A DNA stretch of 64,000 nucleotides from Megasphaera coli (GTDB lineage Bacteria > Bacillota > Negativicutes > Veillonellales > Megasphaeraceae): assembly GCF_900095855.1 (NCBI RefSeq), contig NZ_FMIY01000002.1, positions 859,322 to 923,321 on the forward strand, in the 5' to 3' direction. Below the pieces are notes generated by a model. That model did not search any database, was not told where the DNA came from, and saw only the letters and a program-made list of their open reading frames with translations. Of the stretch, positions 9,681-18,685 are shown one piece after another. Each line of letters begins with the position of its first letter. Within the stretch, counting starts at the first letter, position 1. The translations under genes and the position numbers were made by a program.

Positions 9681-10621
9681 AGGTTCTTTTCTATTTCCTT
9701 TACGAGAACTTGCTTCGCTTCTTCCAAAGGCAATGCCAAGGTACAGCCGGCTGCGCGGACATGACCGCCGCCGCCGAAGGCGCCGGCAATAACATTGACG
9801 TCCACTTCCTTCGAACGCAAACTGACACGTGTTGTTTCCGGGCCCTGCCACTTGACCGTAAAGGCCACGTCAACGCCTTTCAGACGCCGTGCGTAGTCGA
9901 TATAACCGCCCGTGTGCTCGCCCGTATACTGCTGTACTTCCTGCGTAAAGGAAATGCCGGCCACGCGGCCGCCTGCAAAGAGCTCGATTTCCTGCAGAAC
10001 CTGCGCTAAGGCTTTAAGCTTATTCATCGTCGTCTCTTCGAGGCCTTCCGAAATACGGTTCGGCTCGGCACCGGCGTCCACAAGATACGATGCCATTTGT
10101 AAGGTATGCCCCGTCGTGTTGGCAAAACAGAAAAAGCCGCAGTCCGTAGCGATAGCCATATAGAGCGCGTTGGCCATGGCCGGCGTAATTGCCGCCTCCC
10201 ATATTCTGAAGAGCTCCGTCAGGATTTCGCCCGTTGCGGCGCAATCCGTACGTATATATTCCCAGTCGGCGAAATGACCGTTCGATACGTGGTGGTCAAT
10301 GTTCATGACCTTCCCCGTAATAAGAGCCGCCACCTTGCCGATGCGCTGCATATCTGTCGCGTCCAAGATTACGGAGAGGCGGTTGTCGTCGGCTTTTACC
10401 GCTTCAGGACGGACGATGCCCCTGCAGCCGTCATAGGCAAAGAACTTTTCTTCAATGCGGTCGTCAATGACAACGATTACCTTCTTGCCCAAAGAACGCA
10501 GCCATCCGGCCAGCGCCGACAAAGAGCCCAAGGCATCGCCATCGGGACTGACATGGGCCGTGAGCAGTATATCCGTATAGGACGTAAACACTTGCAGCAA
10601 ATCTTTAGGTGTACAATTCAT
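9677..10621 (-). CDS. nrnA: DHH-family oligoribonuclease/pAp phosphatase NrnA
   Basis: Degrades short RNA oligomers and dephosphorylates 3'-phosphoadenosine 5'-phosphate. The 314-residue protein has the metal-binding motifs HVSPDGDALGS (about 23-33), ILDATD, and the DHH signature in NIDHHVSNGHFAD. The C-terminal DHHA1 domain has FGGGGHVRAAG. It lies between rbfA (3 bp gap) and truB (4 bp overlap), as in many Firmicutes. Confidence 0.94.
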   Translation of the reverse strand: MNCTPKDLLQVFTSYTDILLTAHVSPDGDALGSLSALAGWLRSLGKKVIVVIDDRIEEKFFAYDGCRGIVRPEAVKADDNRLSVILDATDMQRIGKVAALITGKVMNIDHHVSNGHFADWEYIRTDCAATGEILTELFRIWEAAITPAMANALYMAIATDCGFFCFANTTGHTLQMASYLVDAGAEPNRISEGLEETTMNKLKALAQVLQEIELFAGGRVAGISFTQEVQQYTGEHTGGYIDYARRLKGVDVAFTVKWQGPETTRVSLRSKEVDVNVIAGAFGGGGHVRAAGCTLALPLEEAKQVLVKEIEKNL

Positions 10622-10624
10622 GAG

Positions 10625-10972
10625 CTAGTCCTTTTTTTCTATGTCCTGCAGCATTTTATCTATCTTCATACCGTAGTCGAGAGATGAATCTTCTTTGAAA
10701 GTGATTTGCGGTGAATAGCGAATGCCCAGGTGCCTGCCCACCTCGGAGCGAATGTAACCGCCGGCTTTTTTCAGAGCCGTCAGGGTATTCGCCTTTTCCT
10801 CATCGCTGCCGAAGAGGCTCACATAAACCGTAGCCTCGCGCAAGTCGCCCGTAATCCGTGCATCCGTAACGGTCACGAACCCGAGACCGGGATCCTTCAA
10901 TTCATGCAGGATAATACGAGATACTTCCTGCTTAATAAATTCCTGTATTTTCCGTACTCGTAATTCTCCCAT
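10625..10972 (-). CDS. rbfA: 30S ribosome-binding factor A
   Basis: A small KH-fold protein needed for late 30S subunit maturation and processing of the 16S rRNA 5' end. The product has 115 residues. It starts MGELRVRKIQEFIKQEVSRII, has LKDPGLGFVTVTDARITGDLREATVYVS, and ends with the RYSPQITFKEDSSLDYGMKI segment typical of RbfA. It follows infB by 14 bp and is part of the same operon. Confidence 0.95.
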   Translation of the reverse strand: MGELRVRKIQEFIKQEVSRIILHELKDPGLGFVTVTDARITGDLREATVYVSLFGSDEEKANTLTALKKAGGYIRSEVGRHLGIRYSPQITFKEDSSLDYGMKIDKMLQDIEKKD

Positions 10973-10986
10973 CGTTATGCCTCACT

Positions 10987-13524
10987 TTATTCTGGAGCGA
11001 CTTCCACCATTTCGTAGGCTTCCACTTCATCGCCTTCTTTAATGTCGCGGTATCCTTCAATGGTAATGCCGCATTCGTAGCCTTCGGCAACTTCTTTGAC
11101 GTCGTCCTTGAAGCGGCGCAGGCCGTCCAATTCGCCTTCATGAACGACGATGCCGTTGCGGATCAGGCGAATTTTGGAAGTGCTCGTAATCTTGCCTTCC
11201 CTGACATACGAACCGCCGACGATGACCTTTGGCGTCGTAATAACCTTGCGCACTTCCGCACGGCCGATAATGTGTTCTTCATATTTCTTGTCGAGCATCC
11301 CCTTAATGGCCGCTTCCACGTCGTTAATGGCGTCGTAAATAACGCGGTACGTACGCATGTCGACCGTTTCCTTTTCGGCCGCTTTGCGGGCGGACAGGTC
11401 GGGACGCACGTTGAAGCCGATGATGAGGGCATTCGACGCGGAGGCGAGCATAATATCCGATTCCGTAATGGCACCGACACCGGCGTGAACGATGGAAATA
11501 CGGACTTCGTCGCTCTTAATGGCGAGGAGCGACTGGCTGAGCGCTTCAACGGAGCCCTGTACGTCGCCCTTGACGATAAGGGACAGTTCTTTCAGCTCGC
11601 CCTGCTGAATCTGGCTGAACAGGTCGTCGAGCGTAACCTTCGTATTGACGTGCAGCTCGGAGGAGCGTTTCTTTTCCAAGCGTTTTTCCGCAACAAAACG
11701 GGCTGTCTTTTCATCCGTCACGTTAAGAATGTCCCCTGCTTCGGGAACATCGTTCAGGCCGAGGATTTCCACGGGCAGGGACGGTTCGGCCTTCTTCACC
11801 CGTTCGCCCCGCTCGTTGTTCATGGCGCGAATTTTGCCGTAACAATTGCCTACGAGGATGGAATCGCCTACGCGCAGCGTTCCCTTCTGAACGAGGACGG
11901 ACGCGACGGGACCGCGCCCCTTATCGAGCTTCGCCTCAATGACGACACCCTGGGCGGGGCGATCCGGATTGGCTTTAAAATCAGATACTTCCGCCAGAAC
12001 GAGGATATTTTCCAACAAATCGTCCAAGCCCTGCTTCGTATGCGCCGAGACGGGCACCATAATCGTGTCGCCGCCCCAATCCTCACTGATGAGTCCGTAT
12101 TCCGTCAGCTGCTGCATGACGTTGTTCGGATTGGCGCCTTCTTTATCGATCTTGTTAATTGCCACGATAACCGGCACGCCGGCAGATTTCGCATGATTGA
12201 TGGATTCAATCGTCTGCGGCATGACACCGTCATCGGCCGCTACAACGAGGACGGCAATATCCGTAACCTGGGCACCGCGGGCACGCATGGCCGTAAACGC
12301 TTCGTGACCGGGCGTATCCATGAAGGTAATACGCTTGCCTTCATAGCGAACCTGATAAGCACCGATATGCTGTGTAATACCGCCCGCTTCCTGGCCCGTG
12401 ACGTTTGTCTTGCGAATGGCGTCGAGGAGGCTCGTCTTGCCGTGATCGACGTGCCCCATAATGGTGACCACGGGCGGACGATGCTTGAGCGTTTCCGGCG
12501 CGTCCGCAATTTCTTCGATTTCCGTCGGATCTTCCGGCGGTGCCTCCATGGACACGGTTACACCGAATTCGTCGGCAATGAGCGCAGCCGTGTCGTAGTC
12601 GATTTCCTGATTAATAGTCGCCATGATGCCGCCGAGAAGAAGGCGTTTAATGACTTCGCCCACCTCGCGGCCGAGTCGTTCGGCAAAGTCCTTGACGGAG
12701 AGCGTCTCCGGCAATGTAACGGCTTCAGGATAATTTTTCTTCTTCGTCTGCTGTCCGTGGGGATCGTTTGAATTGTGTCCGCGATGGTCGTTACGGCGAT
12801 TGTTCTTGTTCTTGCCTTTATTGAGTACATTCGATAAAAGCGTATGCGGGCGGTTGGCCTGCTTGTTGCCGCCCTTATTGCTGCGGTCGTTCTTGTTGCG
12901 CTTGTTGTCGCCCTTCTGGGGACGATTGAAATACTTCGTCCGCTTTGCGGTACTGCCCTGACCGCTTTGACCGCCTTGGCCGTTTTGACGCTGCTGCCCG
13001 CTGCGGTCGGCACCATTCCTGTCGCTGTTGTTTCTTTCGGAACGGTTGCTGCGATTGCCGCCGTTTTGACGCTGCTGTCCGTTCGGCCGGCCGCCGCGGT
13101 TATCCGCGCGGCCGTCATGCCGTCTGTTTCGGTCCTGTTGCTGTGCTGCCCGGTCGCTTTGACGACTGCTGCCGCCATCTCCTGCAGGCCGTCTGTTTTG
13201 CTTCTGCTGACCGGATTGTTGTTGTCCGGCCTGCTGCCGGCCGCCGTGCTGAGGCCGGTCTTTTTTTGCGGCCTGCCCTTTGCTTTGTCCGTCCCGCCCG
13301 GCCGGTCGCTGCTGCGCTTTCTCGGGCTGCCGCTTTTCCGCCGGCTTGGAAGGCGCCGCTTCGGCACTGCCTGCGCCTTTAAACTTCTTATCCAAAATAA
13401 CCTGCATGGATGCATCTACACCCATAAAATTGCTCGCCTTGATATTATGTTCCGCCAAGGCTTGAATGACCGTCTTTGTCTGTACTCCGTATTCCCTTGC
13501 TGCTTCAAATACTCGTTTCGTCAT
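10987..13524 (-). CDS. infB: Translation initiation factor IF-2
   Basis: The GTPase that brings fMet-tRNA to the 30S subunit. The order is: a short IF2_N helix domain (residues 1-50), a long low-complexity linker (about 50-265) very rich in Arg, Asn, Gln and Gly with runs such as [15 protein letters not shown], a second IF2_N domain ([20 protein letters not shown]), then the G domain with [20 protein letters not shown] and NKID, followed by the beta-barrel and fMet-tRNA binding domains. Total 845 residues. The start at 13524 has GGAGGGGG upstream. The linker composition is more Asn/Gln-rich than the usual Glu/Ala/Lys linker. Confidence 0.97.
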   Translation of the reverse strand: MTKRVFEAAREYGVQTKTVIQALAEHNIKASNFMGVDASMQVILDKKFKGAGSAEAAPSKPAEKRQPEKAQQRPAGRDGQSKGQAAKKDRPQHGGRQQAGQQQSGQQKQNRRPAGDGGSSRQSDRAAQQQDRNRRHDGRADNRGGRPNGQQRQNGGNRSNRSERNNSDRNGADRSGQQRQNGQGGQSGQGSTAKRTKYFNRPQKGDNKRNKNDRSNKGGNKQANRPHTLLSNVLNKGKNKNNRRNDHRGHNSNDPHGQQTKKKNYPEAVTLPETLSVKDFAERLGREVGEVIKRLLLGGIMATINQEIDYDTAALIADEFGVTVSMEAPPEDPTEIEEIADAPETLKHRPPVVTIMGHVDHGKTSLLDAIRKTNVTGQEAGGITQHIGAYQVRYEGKRITFMDTPGHEAFTAMRARGAQVTDIAVLVVAADDGVMPQTIESINHAKSAGVPVIVAINKIDKEGANPNNVMQQLTEYGLISEDWGGDTIMVPVSAHTKQGLDDLLENILVLAEVSDFKANPDRPAQGVVIEAKLDKGRGPVASVLVQKGTLRVGDSILVGNCYGKIRAMNNERGERVKKAEPSLPVEILGLNDVPEAGDILNVTDEKTARFVAEKRLEKKRSSELHVNTKVTLDDLFSQIQQGELKELSLIVKGDVQGSVEALSQSLLAIKSDEVRISIVHAGVGAITESDIMLASASNALIIGFNVRPDLSARKAAEKETVDMRTYRVIYDAINDVEAAIKGMLDKKYEEHIIGRAEVRKVITTPKVIVGGSYVREGKITSTSKIRLIRNGIVVHEGELDGLRRFKDDVKEVAEGYECGITIEGYRDIKEGDEVEAYEMVEVAPE

Positions 13525-13543
13525 CTGGTTACCCCCTCCGTAC

Positions 13544-13855
13544 TCAGTCCATCGCCTGTACCGCCTTACTCATCGCATCGGCAAATCCCTTATCCGTAAG
13601 CACGACGACTGCCGTCTGTGCTCTTCCCAGGACTTGGCCCAACTGTTCTTTCGTATACCTTCGTATAACGTTTATATCTTTTTGCGTGCTTAAACGCAAG
13701 TATTTTTCTTCATTATTCGGTCCGCAATCTTCAGCCAATAACAGGATGTATGCAGCCTGCTTTCTCAAGTGCTGCTCCGCCGCAGCCGCACCGCACACGG
13801 TCTTACCGGCCTTATAGGCGAGGCCCAACAAGTTCAGAACCTTATCGTTTCTCAT
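13544..13855 (-). CDS. ylxQ: L7Ae-family ribosomal protein-like RNA-binding protein YlxQ
   Basis: A small RNA-binding protein of the L7Ae/L30e/S12e/Gadd45 fold, probably binding kink-turns. The product has 103 residues: [24 protein letters not shown], then [11 protein letters not shown] and KGFADAM. Its role in bacteria is only partly known. It sits between ylxR (4-bp ATGA overlap) and infB, the invariant Firmicutes position. Confidence 0.9.
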   Translation of the reverse strand: MRNDKVLNLLGLAYKAGKTVCGAAAAEQHLRKQAAYILLLAEDCGPNNEEKYLRLSTQKDINVIRRYTKEQLGQVLGRAQTAVVVLTDKGFADAMSKAVQAMD

Positions 13856-14115
13856 GATTCCAACTCGCTGCGGAGTCCTGTATATATTTCTTCGGACACC
13901 TTCGTCTTCAAGGAGCGTTCAAGTCGATGCTCCTTATAGGCCTTTTCCAAACATTCGCTTGTTGCACAGACATATACGCCCCGTCCCGACTTCTTTCCGG
14001 TCCTGTCGATTTCAACGACGTCTTCCGGTGTTCGCACGATGCGCAGAAGCTCTTTTTTCGGTTTTTGCTCCTGACAGCCTACACAAACGCGCAGCGGAAT
14101 CTTTCTGACTTTCAC
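13852..14115 (-). CDS. ylxR: YlxR (DUF448) RNA-binding protein
   Basis: An 87-residue basic protein of the DUF448 family. The signature RVCVGCQEQKPKKELLRIV is at the N-terminus (about 9-27) and GRGVYVCATSECLEKA follows. The family is thought to bind RNA, and YlxR has been linked to RNase P and to regulation of gene expression. It lies between nusA and ylxQ in the conserved operon. Confidence 0.92.
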   Translation of the reverse strand: MKVRKIPLRVCVGCQEQKPKKELLRIVRTPEDVVEIDRTGKKSGRGVYVCATSECLEKAYKEHRLERSLKTKVSEEIYTGLRSELES

Positions 14116-14125
14116 GACGGGCCTC

Positions 14126-15286
14126 CTATTCTTCTCCGTTGACCGGTTCCGCCGGATCTTCGGCAGCCGGTACGGCGAGTTCGTTCATCATATCATCCGT
14201 ATCTGCAAGGTCTTCTGCAGCCGCAGTTTCAGCAACGCCTTCAAAACCCTCTTCTTCCGCCTGGCTTTCGCTCTTAATATCGATTTTCCAATTGGTCAGC
14301 TTCGCCGCGAGGCGGGCATTCTGGCCGGCCTTGCCGATAGCCAGGGACAGCTGATAGTCCGGCACGACAACGGCGGACGTCTTCTTGCTTTCGTCGACGG
14401 TCACGGAAATGACCTGTGACGGGCTCAAGGCGTTGGCAATGTACACGGCCGGGTCTTCATCCCATTTAACGATGTCGATTTTTTCATTCTGCAGTTCCAT
14501 GACGATGTTCTGCACGCGCGCCCCCTTGGGGCCCACACAGGCACCGACACAATCGACGTTCGGGTCACGCGAATAGACGGCAATTTTGGAGCGCCGTCCC
14601 GGCTCTCTCGCAACGGACTGCAATTCCACGACACCGTCATAAATTTCGGGAACCTCCAGTTCAAAGAGGCGCTTGAGCAGGCCCGGATGCGTACGGGACA
14701 GGAGAATCTGCGCTCCCTTCGTCGTCTTGCGCACTTCTACAACATAACACTTGATTCGTTCGCCGACAGCATATTCTTCCGTCGCAATTTGTTCAGCCTG
14801 CGGCAATACGGCTTCGGCCTTACCCAAATCGATATACACGTTTTTTTGCTCAACGCGGCGGATAATGCCTGTAATAATATCATCCGTGCGGTTGTAAAAC
14901 TCATCATAAATAATATTGCGTTCCGCTTCGCGCAGGCGCTGAATCATGACCTGCTTGGCCGCCTGTGCCGCAATTCGGCCGAAATTCGACGGCGTCACGT
15001 CAACCATAATTTCATCGTCCGCTTCATAGGCCGAGTCAATTTTTTTCGCCTCTTCCAGAGAAAGTTCCGTTTCTCCGTTTTCGACGACATCAACGACCTT
15101 TTTCGGCGCTACAATACTGTAATCACCCGTTGTTCTGTCAAGGCGCACGATCGCGTTCGGATTGGCGTCAAATTCTTTCTTATACGCCGTAATCAGAACG
15201 GCTTCCAGAGAATCGCAAATAACATCGACGGACACGCCCTTTTCTTTTGACAAATATTCAATCGCACTGAGTAACTCTTTATTCAC
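14126..15286 (-). CDS. nusA: Transcription termination/antitermination protein NusA
   Basis: Binds RNA polymerase and nascent RNA and modulates pausing, termination and antitermination. The 386-residue product has the NusA N-terminal domain (MNKELLSAIEYLSKEKGVS), an S1 domain (about 135-200) and KH domains with RSKIAVYSRDPNVDCVGACVGPKGARVQ and LSLAIGKAGQNARLAAKLTNWKIDI. The last 45 or so residues form a very acidic tail (EEEGFEG to EPVNGEE), which differs from the short C-terminus of Bacillus NusA. Confidence 0.96.
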   Translation of the reverse strand: MNKELLSAIEYLSKEKGVSVDVICDSLEAVLITAYKKEFDANPNAIVRLDRTTGDYSIVAPKKVVDVVENGETELSLEEAKKIDSAYEADDEIMVDVTPSNFGRIAAQAAKQVMIQRLREAERNIIYDEFYNRTDDIITGIIRRVEQKNVYIDLGKAEAVLPQAEQIATEEYAVGERIKCYVVEVRKTTKGAQILLSRTHPGLLKRLFELEVPEIYDGVVELQSVAREPGRRSKIAVYSRDPNVDCVGACVGPKGARVQNIVMELQNEKIDIVKWDEDPAVYIANALSPSQVISVTVDESKKTSAVVVPDYQLSLAIGKAGQNARLAAKLTNWKIDIKSESQAEEEGFEGVAETAAAEDLADTDDMMNELAVPAAEDPAEPVNGEE

Positions 15287-15301
15287 TTCGTATAACCTCC
15301 G

Positions 15302-15769
15302 TTAAAAATCTACGTGTAAGCGTATCTGCGCTATTTCTTTCCGCTCTATATCCGTCTCCGCACCGTCTACGGACAGGCGTACCGTATCGCCGCTCTTACC
15401 GACCAGAACGGCGACGATCATCTTCATGCCGTCGCGGGGCTTAAAAAAGTGAACATCTACGTCGCGCCCCTTATAGCGCACGAAATCGGCGTCTTTCTTC
15501 AGCACGCGATCCAATCCGGGCGACGATACTTCGAGGAGGTAATTGTCCGCAATCGGGTCTTTCGCGTCCAAAACCTTGCTGAGCTTCTCACTGACCGCCT
15601 GACAGTCCTCCAGGCCGACGCCTCCTTCTTTGTCGATAAAAACGCGCAAATACCAGTCCCGCTCACGCACGTACTCGACGTCTACGAGCTCAAGGTCCGT
15701 ACCGGCAATAATCTGTTCCGCTTCACGGGCTACCAAATTTTCAATGTCGCTTCGTTTCATTCTCTTCAC
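15302..15769 (-). CDS. rimP: Ribosome maturation factor RimP
   Basis: Needed for 30S subunit assembly. The product, 155 residues, has the N-terminal alpha/beta domain with ELVDVEYVRERDWYLRVFIDKEGGVGLEDCQAVSE and YLLEVSSPGLDRVLKK, and a C-terminal SH3-like domain. It is the first gene of the nusA-infB operon, behind the promoter at 15853-15881 and a leader hairpin. Confidence 0.95.
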   Translation of the reverse strand: MKRMKRSDIENLVAREAEQIIAGTDLELVDVEYVRERDWYLRVFIDKEGGVGLEDCQAVSEKLSKVLDAKDPIADNYLLEVSSPGLDRVLKKDADFVRYKGRDVDVHFFKPRDGMKMIVAVLVGKSGDTVRLSVDGAETDIERKEIAQIRLHVDF

Positions 15770-15800
15770 CCATTGTCCTTAATGCTGCTTCGCATAAAAT

Positions 15801-15828
15801 TTGAGAGCGGGCTCACACCCACTCTCAA
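15801..15828 (-). promoter_or_regulatory. Leader hairpin/attenuator of the rimP-nusA operon
   Basis: On the minus strand TTGAGAGTGGG pairs with CCCGCTCTCAA around TGTGAG, an 11-bp stem, followed by ATTTTATG. It looks like a weak intrinsic terminator between promoter and rimP, a place where NusA could regulate its own operon. The regulatory role is inferred. Confidence 0.6.
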
Positions 15829-15852
15829 CACAAAAACGCTCAAATTACAATA

Positions 15853-15881
15853 AGTATACCACCATTGCCGCGCCTTTACAA
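15853..15881 (-). promoter_or_regulatory. Promoter of the rimP-nusA-infB operon
   Basis: TTGTAA (15881-15876 on the minus strand), a 17-bp spacer and TATACT (15858-15853). It overlaps the stop codon of the upstream 226-residue ORF; no terminator separates them. Confidence 0.65.
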
Positions 15882-16556
15882 CGCTTTGTGTTCCGCCTTG
15901 TCTCTGATTTCATCCAGGACGGGACAGAGTCTTTCACGTAAAGCGCCGCGCAATTCATCGACAGACGTGCTGTCGAAATCATGGACGAGGTTCGGAAAGT
16001 TGTGTACCCGCCGTTCGGCGAAAAAATCGTCGCGCAGAAAATTATACATAACGGCCAGGCCGCTCTGCGTTACGCCGTCATAATAGGCGGCGACCATGTA
16101 GGAACCGTTGATGATACGCACGGCACAGGTCGGGTCGACGGTCCGCCTGAAGCCGGCATACGTCGCCGGCAGCAGACTCTCCCAATCGCCGTCGGGAACG
16201 CCTTTTTGCTTCATAATGACGTTGAAGTCCTTCTCCGCATGTACATAATGACTTTCTATGATGGCCGGCAACCGTTCTTCCGTCATGCCGCGAAAGGCAT
16301 CGAAGTCGTCCGTAATAAACTCGATGAGCGAAAATTCCAGCATGCCGATGTCAACGCGTACGGAAAAATCACCGGAACCGTCATTGTATAAAGCGCGAAC
16401 GGTCCACCCTTTTTTCTCATCCTTATACGCAAAAACCGTTTCTTCCCCTTTGCCGGCCGGCTCAAAAGAGAAAATTAACGTAAAATCTCCCACCTGAAGT
16501 GGGAGAGAGGCATCAATATTCCATTGTTTCACTGCTTCTATCAACGTCTCGTCCAT
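15876..16556 (-). CDS. Conserved-looking protein of unknown function (226 aa)
   Basis: I do not recognise this protein. It is soluble and acidic, with no signal peptide or membrane segment; features include GWTVRALYNDGSGDFSVRVDIGM, GDWESLLPATYAGFRRTVDPTC and a charged C-terminal helix (RGALRERLCPVLDEIRDKAE). An in-frame extension upstream would read through a tRNA and is rejected. The ATG at 16556 lies only 10 bases after the CCA end of tRNA-Leu and has no visible ribosome site, so translation may begin on a nearly leaderless RNA after tRNA processing. It is the last gene of the rnr-polA operon. Confidence 0.75.
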   Translation of the reverse strand: MDETLIEAVKQWNIDASLPLQVGDFTLIFSFEPAGKGEETVFAYKDEKKGWTVRALYNDGSGDFSVRVDIGMLEFSLIEFITDDFDAFRGMTEERLPAIIESHYVHAEKDFNVIMKQKGVPDGDWESLLPATYAGFRRTVDPTCAVRIINGSYMVAAYYDGVTQSGLAVMYNFLRDDFFAERRVHNFPNLVHDFDSTSVDELRGALRERLCPVLDEIRDKAEHKAL

Positions 16557-16566
16557 CAGAAATACA

Positions 16567-16651
16567 TGGTGCGGTTGGCGGGACTTGAACCCGCACGACC
16601 AAAGATCACTGCCGCCTGAAGACAGCGCGTCTGCCATTCCGCCACAACCGC
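16567..16651 (-). tRNA. tRNA-Leu (CAG)
   Basis: An 85-base class II tRNA with an encoded CCA end. The acceptor GCGGTTG pairs with CAACCGC. GGCGGAATGGCAGACGC is the D-arm, the anticodon stem is CTGTC/GGCAG with loop TTCAGGC (anticodon CAG at 16616-16618), then a variable arm and the T-arm with GGTTCAAGTCCC. It lies between two protein genes on the same strand, inside the operon. Confidence 0.95.
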
Positions 16652-16658
16652 ATGACAA

Positions 16659-17231
16659 CTAAAAATCATACAACGCATGATAGCGTTCTTCGTTTTGCAT
16701 TACTACTCTAACATATTCTCGCGTTTCTGAAAAGGGGATACTGTCTATTTCGGAAAAGTTTTTATCCCAGCCGTAATCACTCATCCACTTGTCCACATGG
16801 CCGCGGCCGGCATTATAAGCCGCCAAGGCGAGAATCGTATTGCCGTCGTACTCTTTTAAGAGATACGCCAAATACCACGTGCCCATGCGCAAATTCGTAC
16901 TTACGTCGTTTAACCTGTCAGGCGTAAAGTTATGCAGGCCCATTTCCTCGGCAATCCATTCGCCCGTTTCGGGCATGATCTGCATGAGGCCGCTTGCGCC
17001 GCGATGAGACGCTGCCTGCTGATTGAACTTGCTTTCCGCAAGGACTACCGCCGCCACGAGAGACGGGCGCACACCGTTCGTATACGCATACTGGCGAACC
17101 ATATAATCGTATTCCAGAGGGTATACGAATTTGCGCATAATCGTATGCCGCCACGCACCGAAGTAAAGGACACATAAGAGAAGTGTCAACACGGCTATAA
17201 CAACTGTACCGGTTTTGTTTTTCCTCTTCAC
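16659..17231 (-). CDS. Lytic transglycosylase, SLT domain
   Basis: Cleaves peptidoglycan glycan strands with formation of anhydro-muramic ends. The N-terminus has a single membrane anchor (VVIAVLTLLLCVLYFGAW) after a short basic stretch. The SLT domain has the catalytic Glu in LAESKFNQQAASHRGASGLMQIMP, then ALAAYNAGRGHVDKW. The start is set to the GTG at 17231 because GGGAGG lies 5 bases upstream and it clears the coaE stop; the longer frame has no ribosome site. The product has 190 residues. It sits 14 bp after coaE, as in several Negativicutes and clostridia. Confidence 0.9.
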   Translation of the reverse strand: MKRKNKTGTVVIAVLTLLLCVLYFGAWRHTIMRKFVYPLEYDYMVRQYAYTNGVRPSLVAAVVLAESKFNQQAASHRGASGLMQIMPETGEWIAEEMGLHNFTPDRLNDVSTNLRMGTWYLAYLLKEYDGNTILALAAYNAGRGHVDKWMSDYGWDKNFSEIDSIPFSETREYVRVVMQNEERYHALYDF

Positions 17232-17245
17232 CGTGTCCTCCCGTT

Positions 17246-17845
17246 TTATACTCGCGACTGCAAGGACCGCCACTGCTCCCAAACCTGTTTTTCAGTCTCT
17301 TCCCCGGAGCCCGAATTATCGATGACGACGGGAGACAGCCTTTTTTTTTCGTCCATCGCCATTTGTGAGTGTATACGGGCCAAGGCTTCTTCTTTCGTAT
17401 AGCCGTTGCGTTCCTGCAGGCGCTTGAGCTGTACTGCCGGCGGCACGTACACCAGCCACACTTCGTCGACGCATGCATTATATTTTACTTCATACAAAAG
17501 AGGCATGTCAAGAAAAGCTACGGACTCGCCGGTCTTTGCCAAATGCTCCAAGGCCTCGTCGATGCGCTTAAAAATAAGGGGATAAAGCAAGACTTCGAGA
17601 CGCTTTTTCGCCGTCTTGTCCGAAAAGACGAGATCACCCATATAATCCCTGTCCATGGCGCCATCCGCACCGACGGCGGCCGCACCGAAGGATGCCGCTA
17701 CAAGACGGGCCCCTTCCGACCCTGCCGCTACGACATCATGCGCGATGACATCACAGTCGATGACGGCTGCCCCCAAACGGCGGAGCATATTTGCAACCGT
17801 ACTCTTGCCGGACGCAATACCGCCTGTCAGGCCGATACGATACAT
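17246..17845 (-). CDS. coaE: Dephospho-CoA kinase
   Basis: The last step of coenzyme A synthesis, phosphorylating the ribose 3'-OH of dephospho-CoA. The 199-residue product has the P-loop GLTGGIASGKSTVANM (about 5-20), the following VIDCDVIAHDVV, and LDMPLLYE. It follows mutM by 9 bp, the common polA-mutM-coaE order of Firmicutes. Confidence 0.96.
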   Translation of the reverse strand: MYRIGLTGGIASGKSTVANMLRRLGAAVIDCDVIAHDVVAAGSEGARLVAASFGAAAVGADGAMDRDYMGDLVFSDKTAKKRLEVLLYPLIFKRIDEALEHLAKTGESVAFLDMPLLYEVKYNACVDEVWLVYVPPAVQLKRLQERNGYTKEEALARIHSQMAMDEKKRLSPVVIDNSGSGEETEKQVWEQWRSLQSRV

Positions 17846-17854
17846 AATTCCTCC

Positions 17855-18676
17855 TTATTTCTGACAATGCGGGCAGTAATGAGTCCCTCTGCCGCCCTGC
17901 TTGACATAGGCGATTTTCGTACTGCAGCGCAGGCACGGCCGTCCCTGCCTGCCGTAAACGGCAAGGTTTTCGCTGTTTTCGCCCTCTCTGCCGCTGCCGT
18001 TGACGAAATCGCGAATCGTCGTGCCGCCGTAAGCAATGCCATCGGCCAGAACGTCGTCAATAGCTTTTTTCAAGGCTATAAGTTCCCTTTTCGTAATTCC
18101 GTAACAGCGCCGCGAAGGCCTGATACCTGCCGCGAAGAGCGCTTCGTCGGCGTAAATATTGCCGAGACCGGCCACAACGGTCTGGTCGAGGAGAAAAGCT
18201 TTAACGGTTCGCCGCGACTTGTGCAGGATGGGCCAGGCGTAGTCAATCGTAAAAGCCGGATCCGTCGCGTCCGGGCCAAGTTCATCATATCCCTTAATAC
18301 CCGTTTTTCCCGTCTTCGGCACGAGCCAAAGGCAGCCGAAGGTGCGTACATCGCAGTAAACAAGTATCCCCATATCAAGTGTAAAGACGATGTGCGCCGT
18401 ACCGGGTATGCCGCTGCCGGCAGGCATATAAATGAGACTCCCCGTCATGCGCAAATGGATGAGAAGGTCCTTGTCGCCGTCAAGGACCAGGCGCAGGTAC
18501 TTGCCCCGCCGCACCACAGAAGTTATGACGCGGCCTGTCAGGGTATGTCCAAAGACCTGCGGTACCGCATTCTTCAAAAGGCGCGGCAAGAAAACCTGTA
18601 CGGCCGTAATCTTTCGCCCCGTCACTACATCCGCCAAGGTACGGCGTACTGTTTCCACTTCCGGTAATTCAGGCAT
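17855..18676 (-). CDS. mutM: Formamidopyrimidine-DNA glycosylase
   Basis: Removes 8-oxoguanine and formamidopyrimidines and nicks the abasic site. The N-terminus MPELPEVETVRRTL supplies the catalytic Pro and Glu; VRRGKYLRLVLDG carries the conserved Lys. GLGNIYADEALF and the helix-two-turn-helix follow, and the C-terminal zinc finger is CLRCSTKIAY...HYCPHC. The length, 273 residues, is normal. It lies between polA and coaE. Confidence 0.96.
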   Translation of the reverse strand: MPELPEVETVRRTLADVVTGRKITAVQVFLPRLLKNAVPQVFGHTLTGRVITSVVRRGKYLRLVLDGDKDLLIHLRMTGSLIYMPAGSGIPGTAHIVFTLDMGILVYCDVRTFGCLWLVPKTGKTGIKGYDELGPDATDPAFTIDYAWPILHKSRRTVKAFLLDQTVVAGLGNIYADEALFAAGIRPSRRCYGITKRELIALKKAIDDVLADGIAYGGTTIRDFVNGSGREGENSENLAVYGRQGRPCLRCSTKIAYVKQGGRGTHYCPHCQK

Positions 18677-18685
18677 GGTCCGCTC

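Noticed and set aside
11140-12771. A 543-codon open frame on the plus strand opposite infB.
   Set aside because: It is the mirror of a GC-biased, highly conserved gene; its protein has no domain pattern and the minus-strand gene is certain.
12844-13599. Leu/Ala/Val-rich plus-strand frame that looks like a membrane protein.
   Set aside because: It is the antisense of the IF-2 low-complexity linker, whose Arg/Gln/Asn codons read as hydrophobic residues on the other strand.
16567-16651. tRNA-Leu as an integration site for a mobile element.
   Set aside because: No integrase, no repeated tRNA 3' end and no foreign DNA lies beside it; the neighbours are operon genes.
16557-16658. N-terminal extension of the 226-residue protein.
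   Set aside because: The extension is a complete tRNA-Leu with encoded CCA, so it is not protein-coding.
17369-18667. A 432-codon plus-strand frame opposite coaE and mutM.
   Set aside because: It spans two certain genes on the other strand and has no coherent protein pattern.
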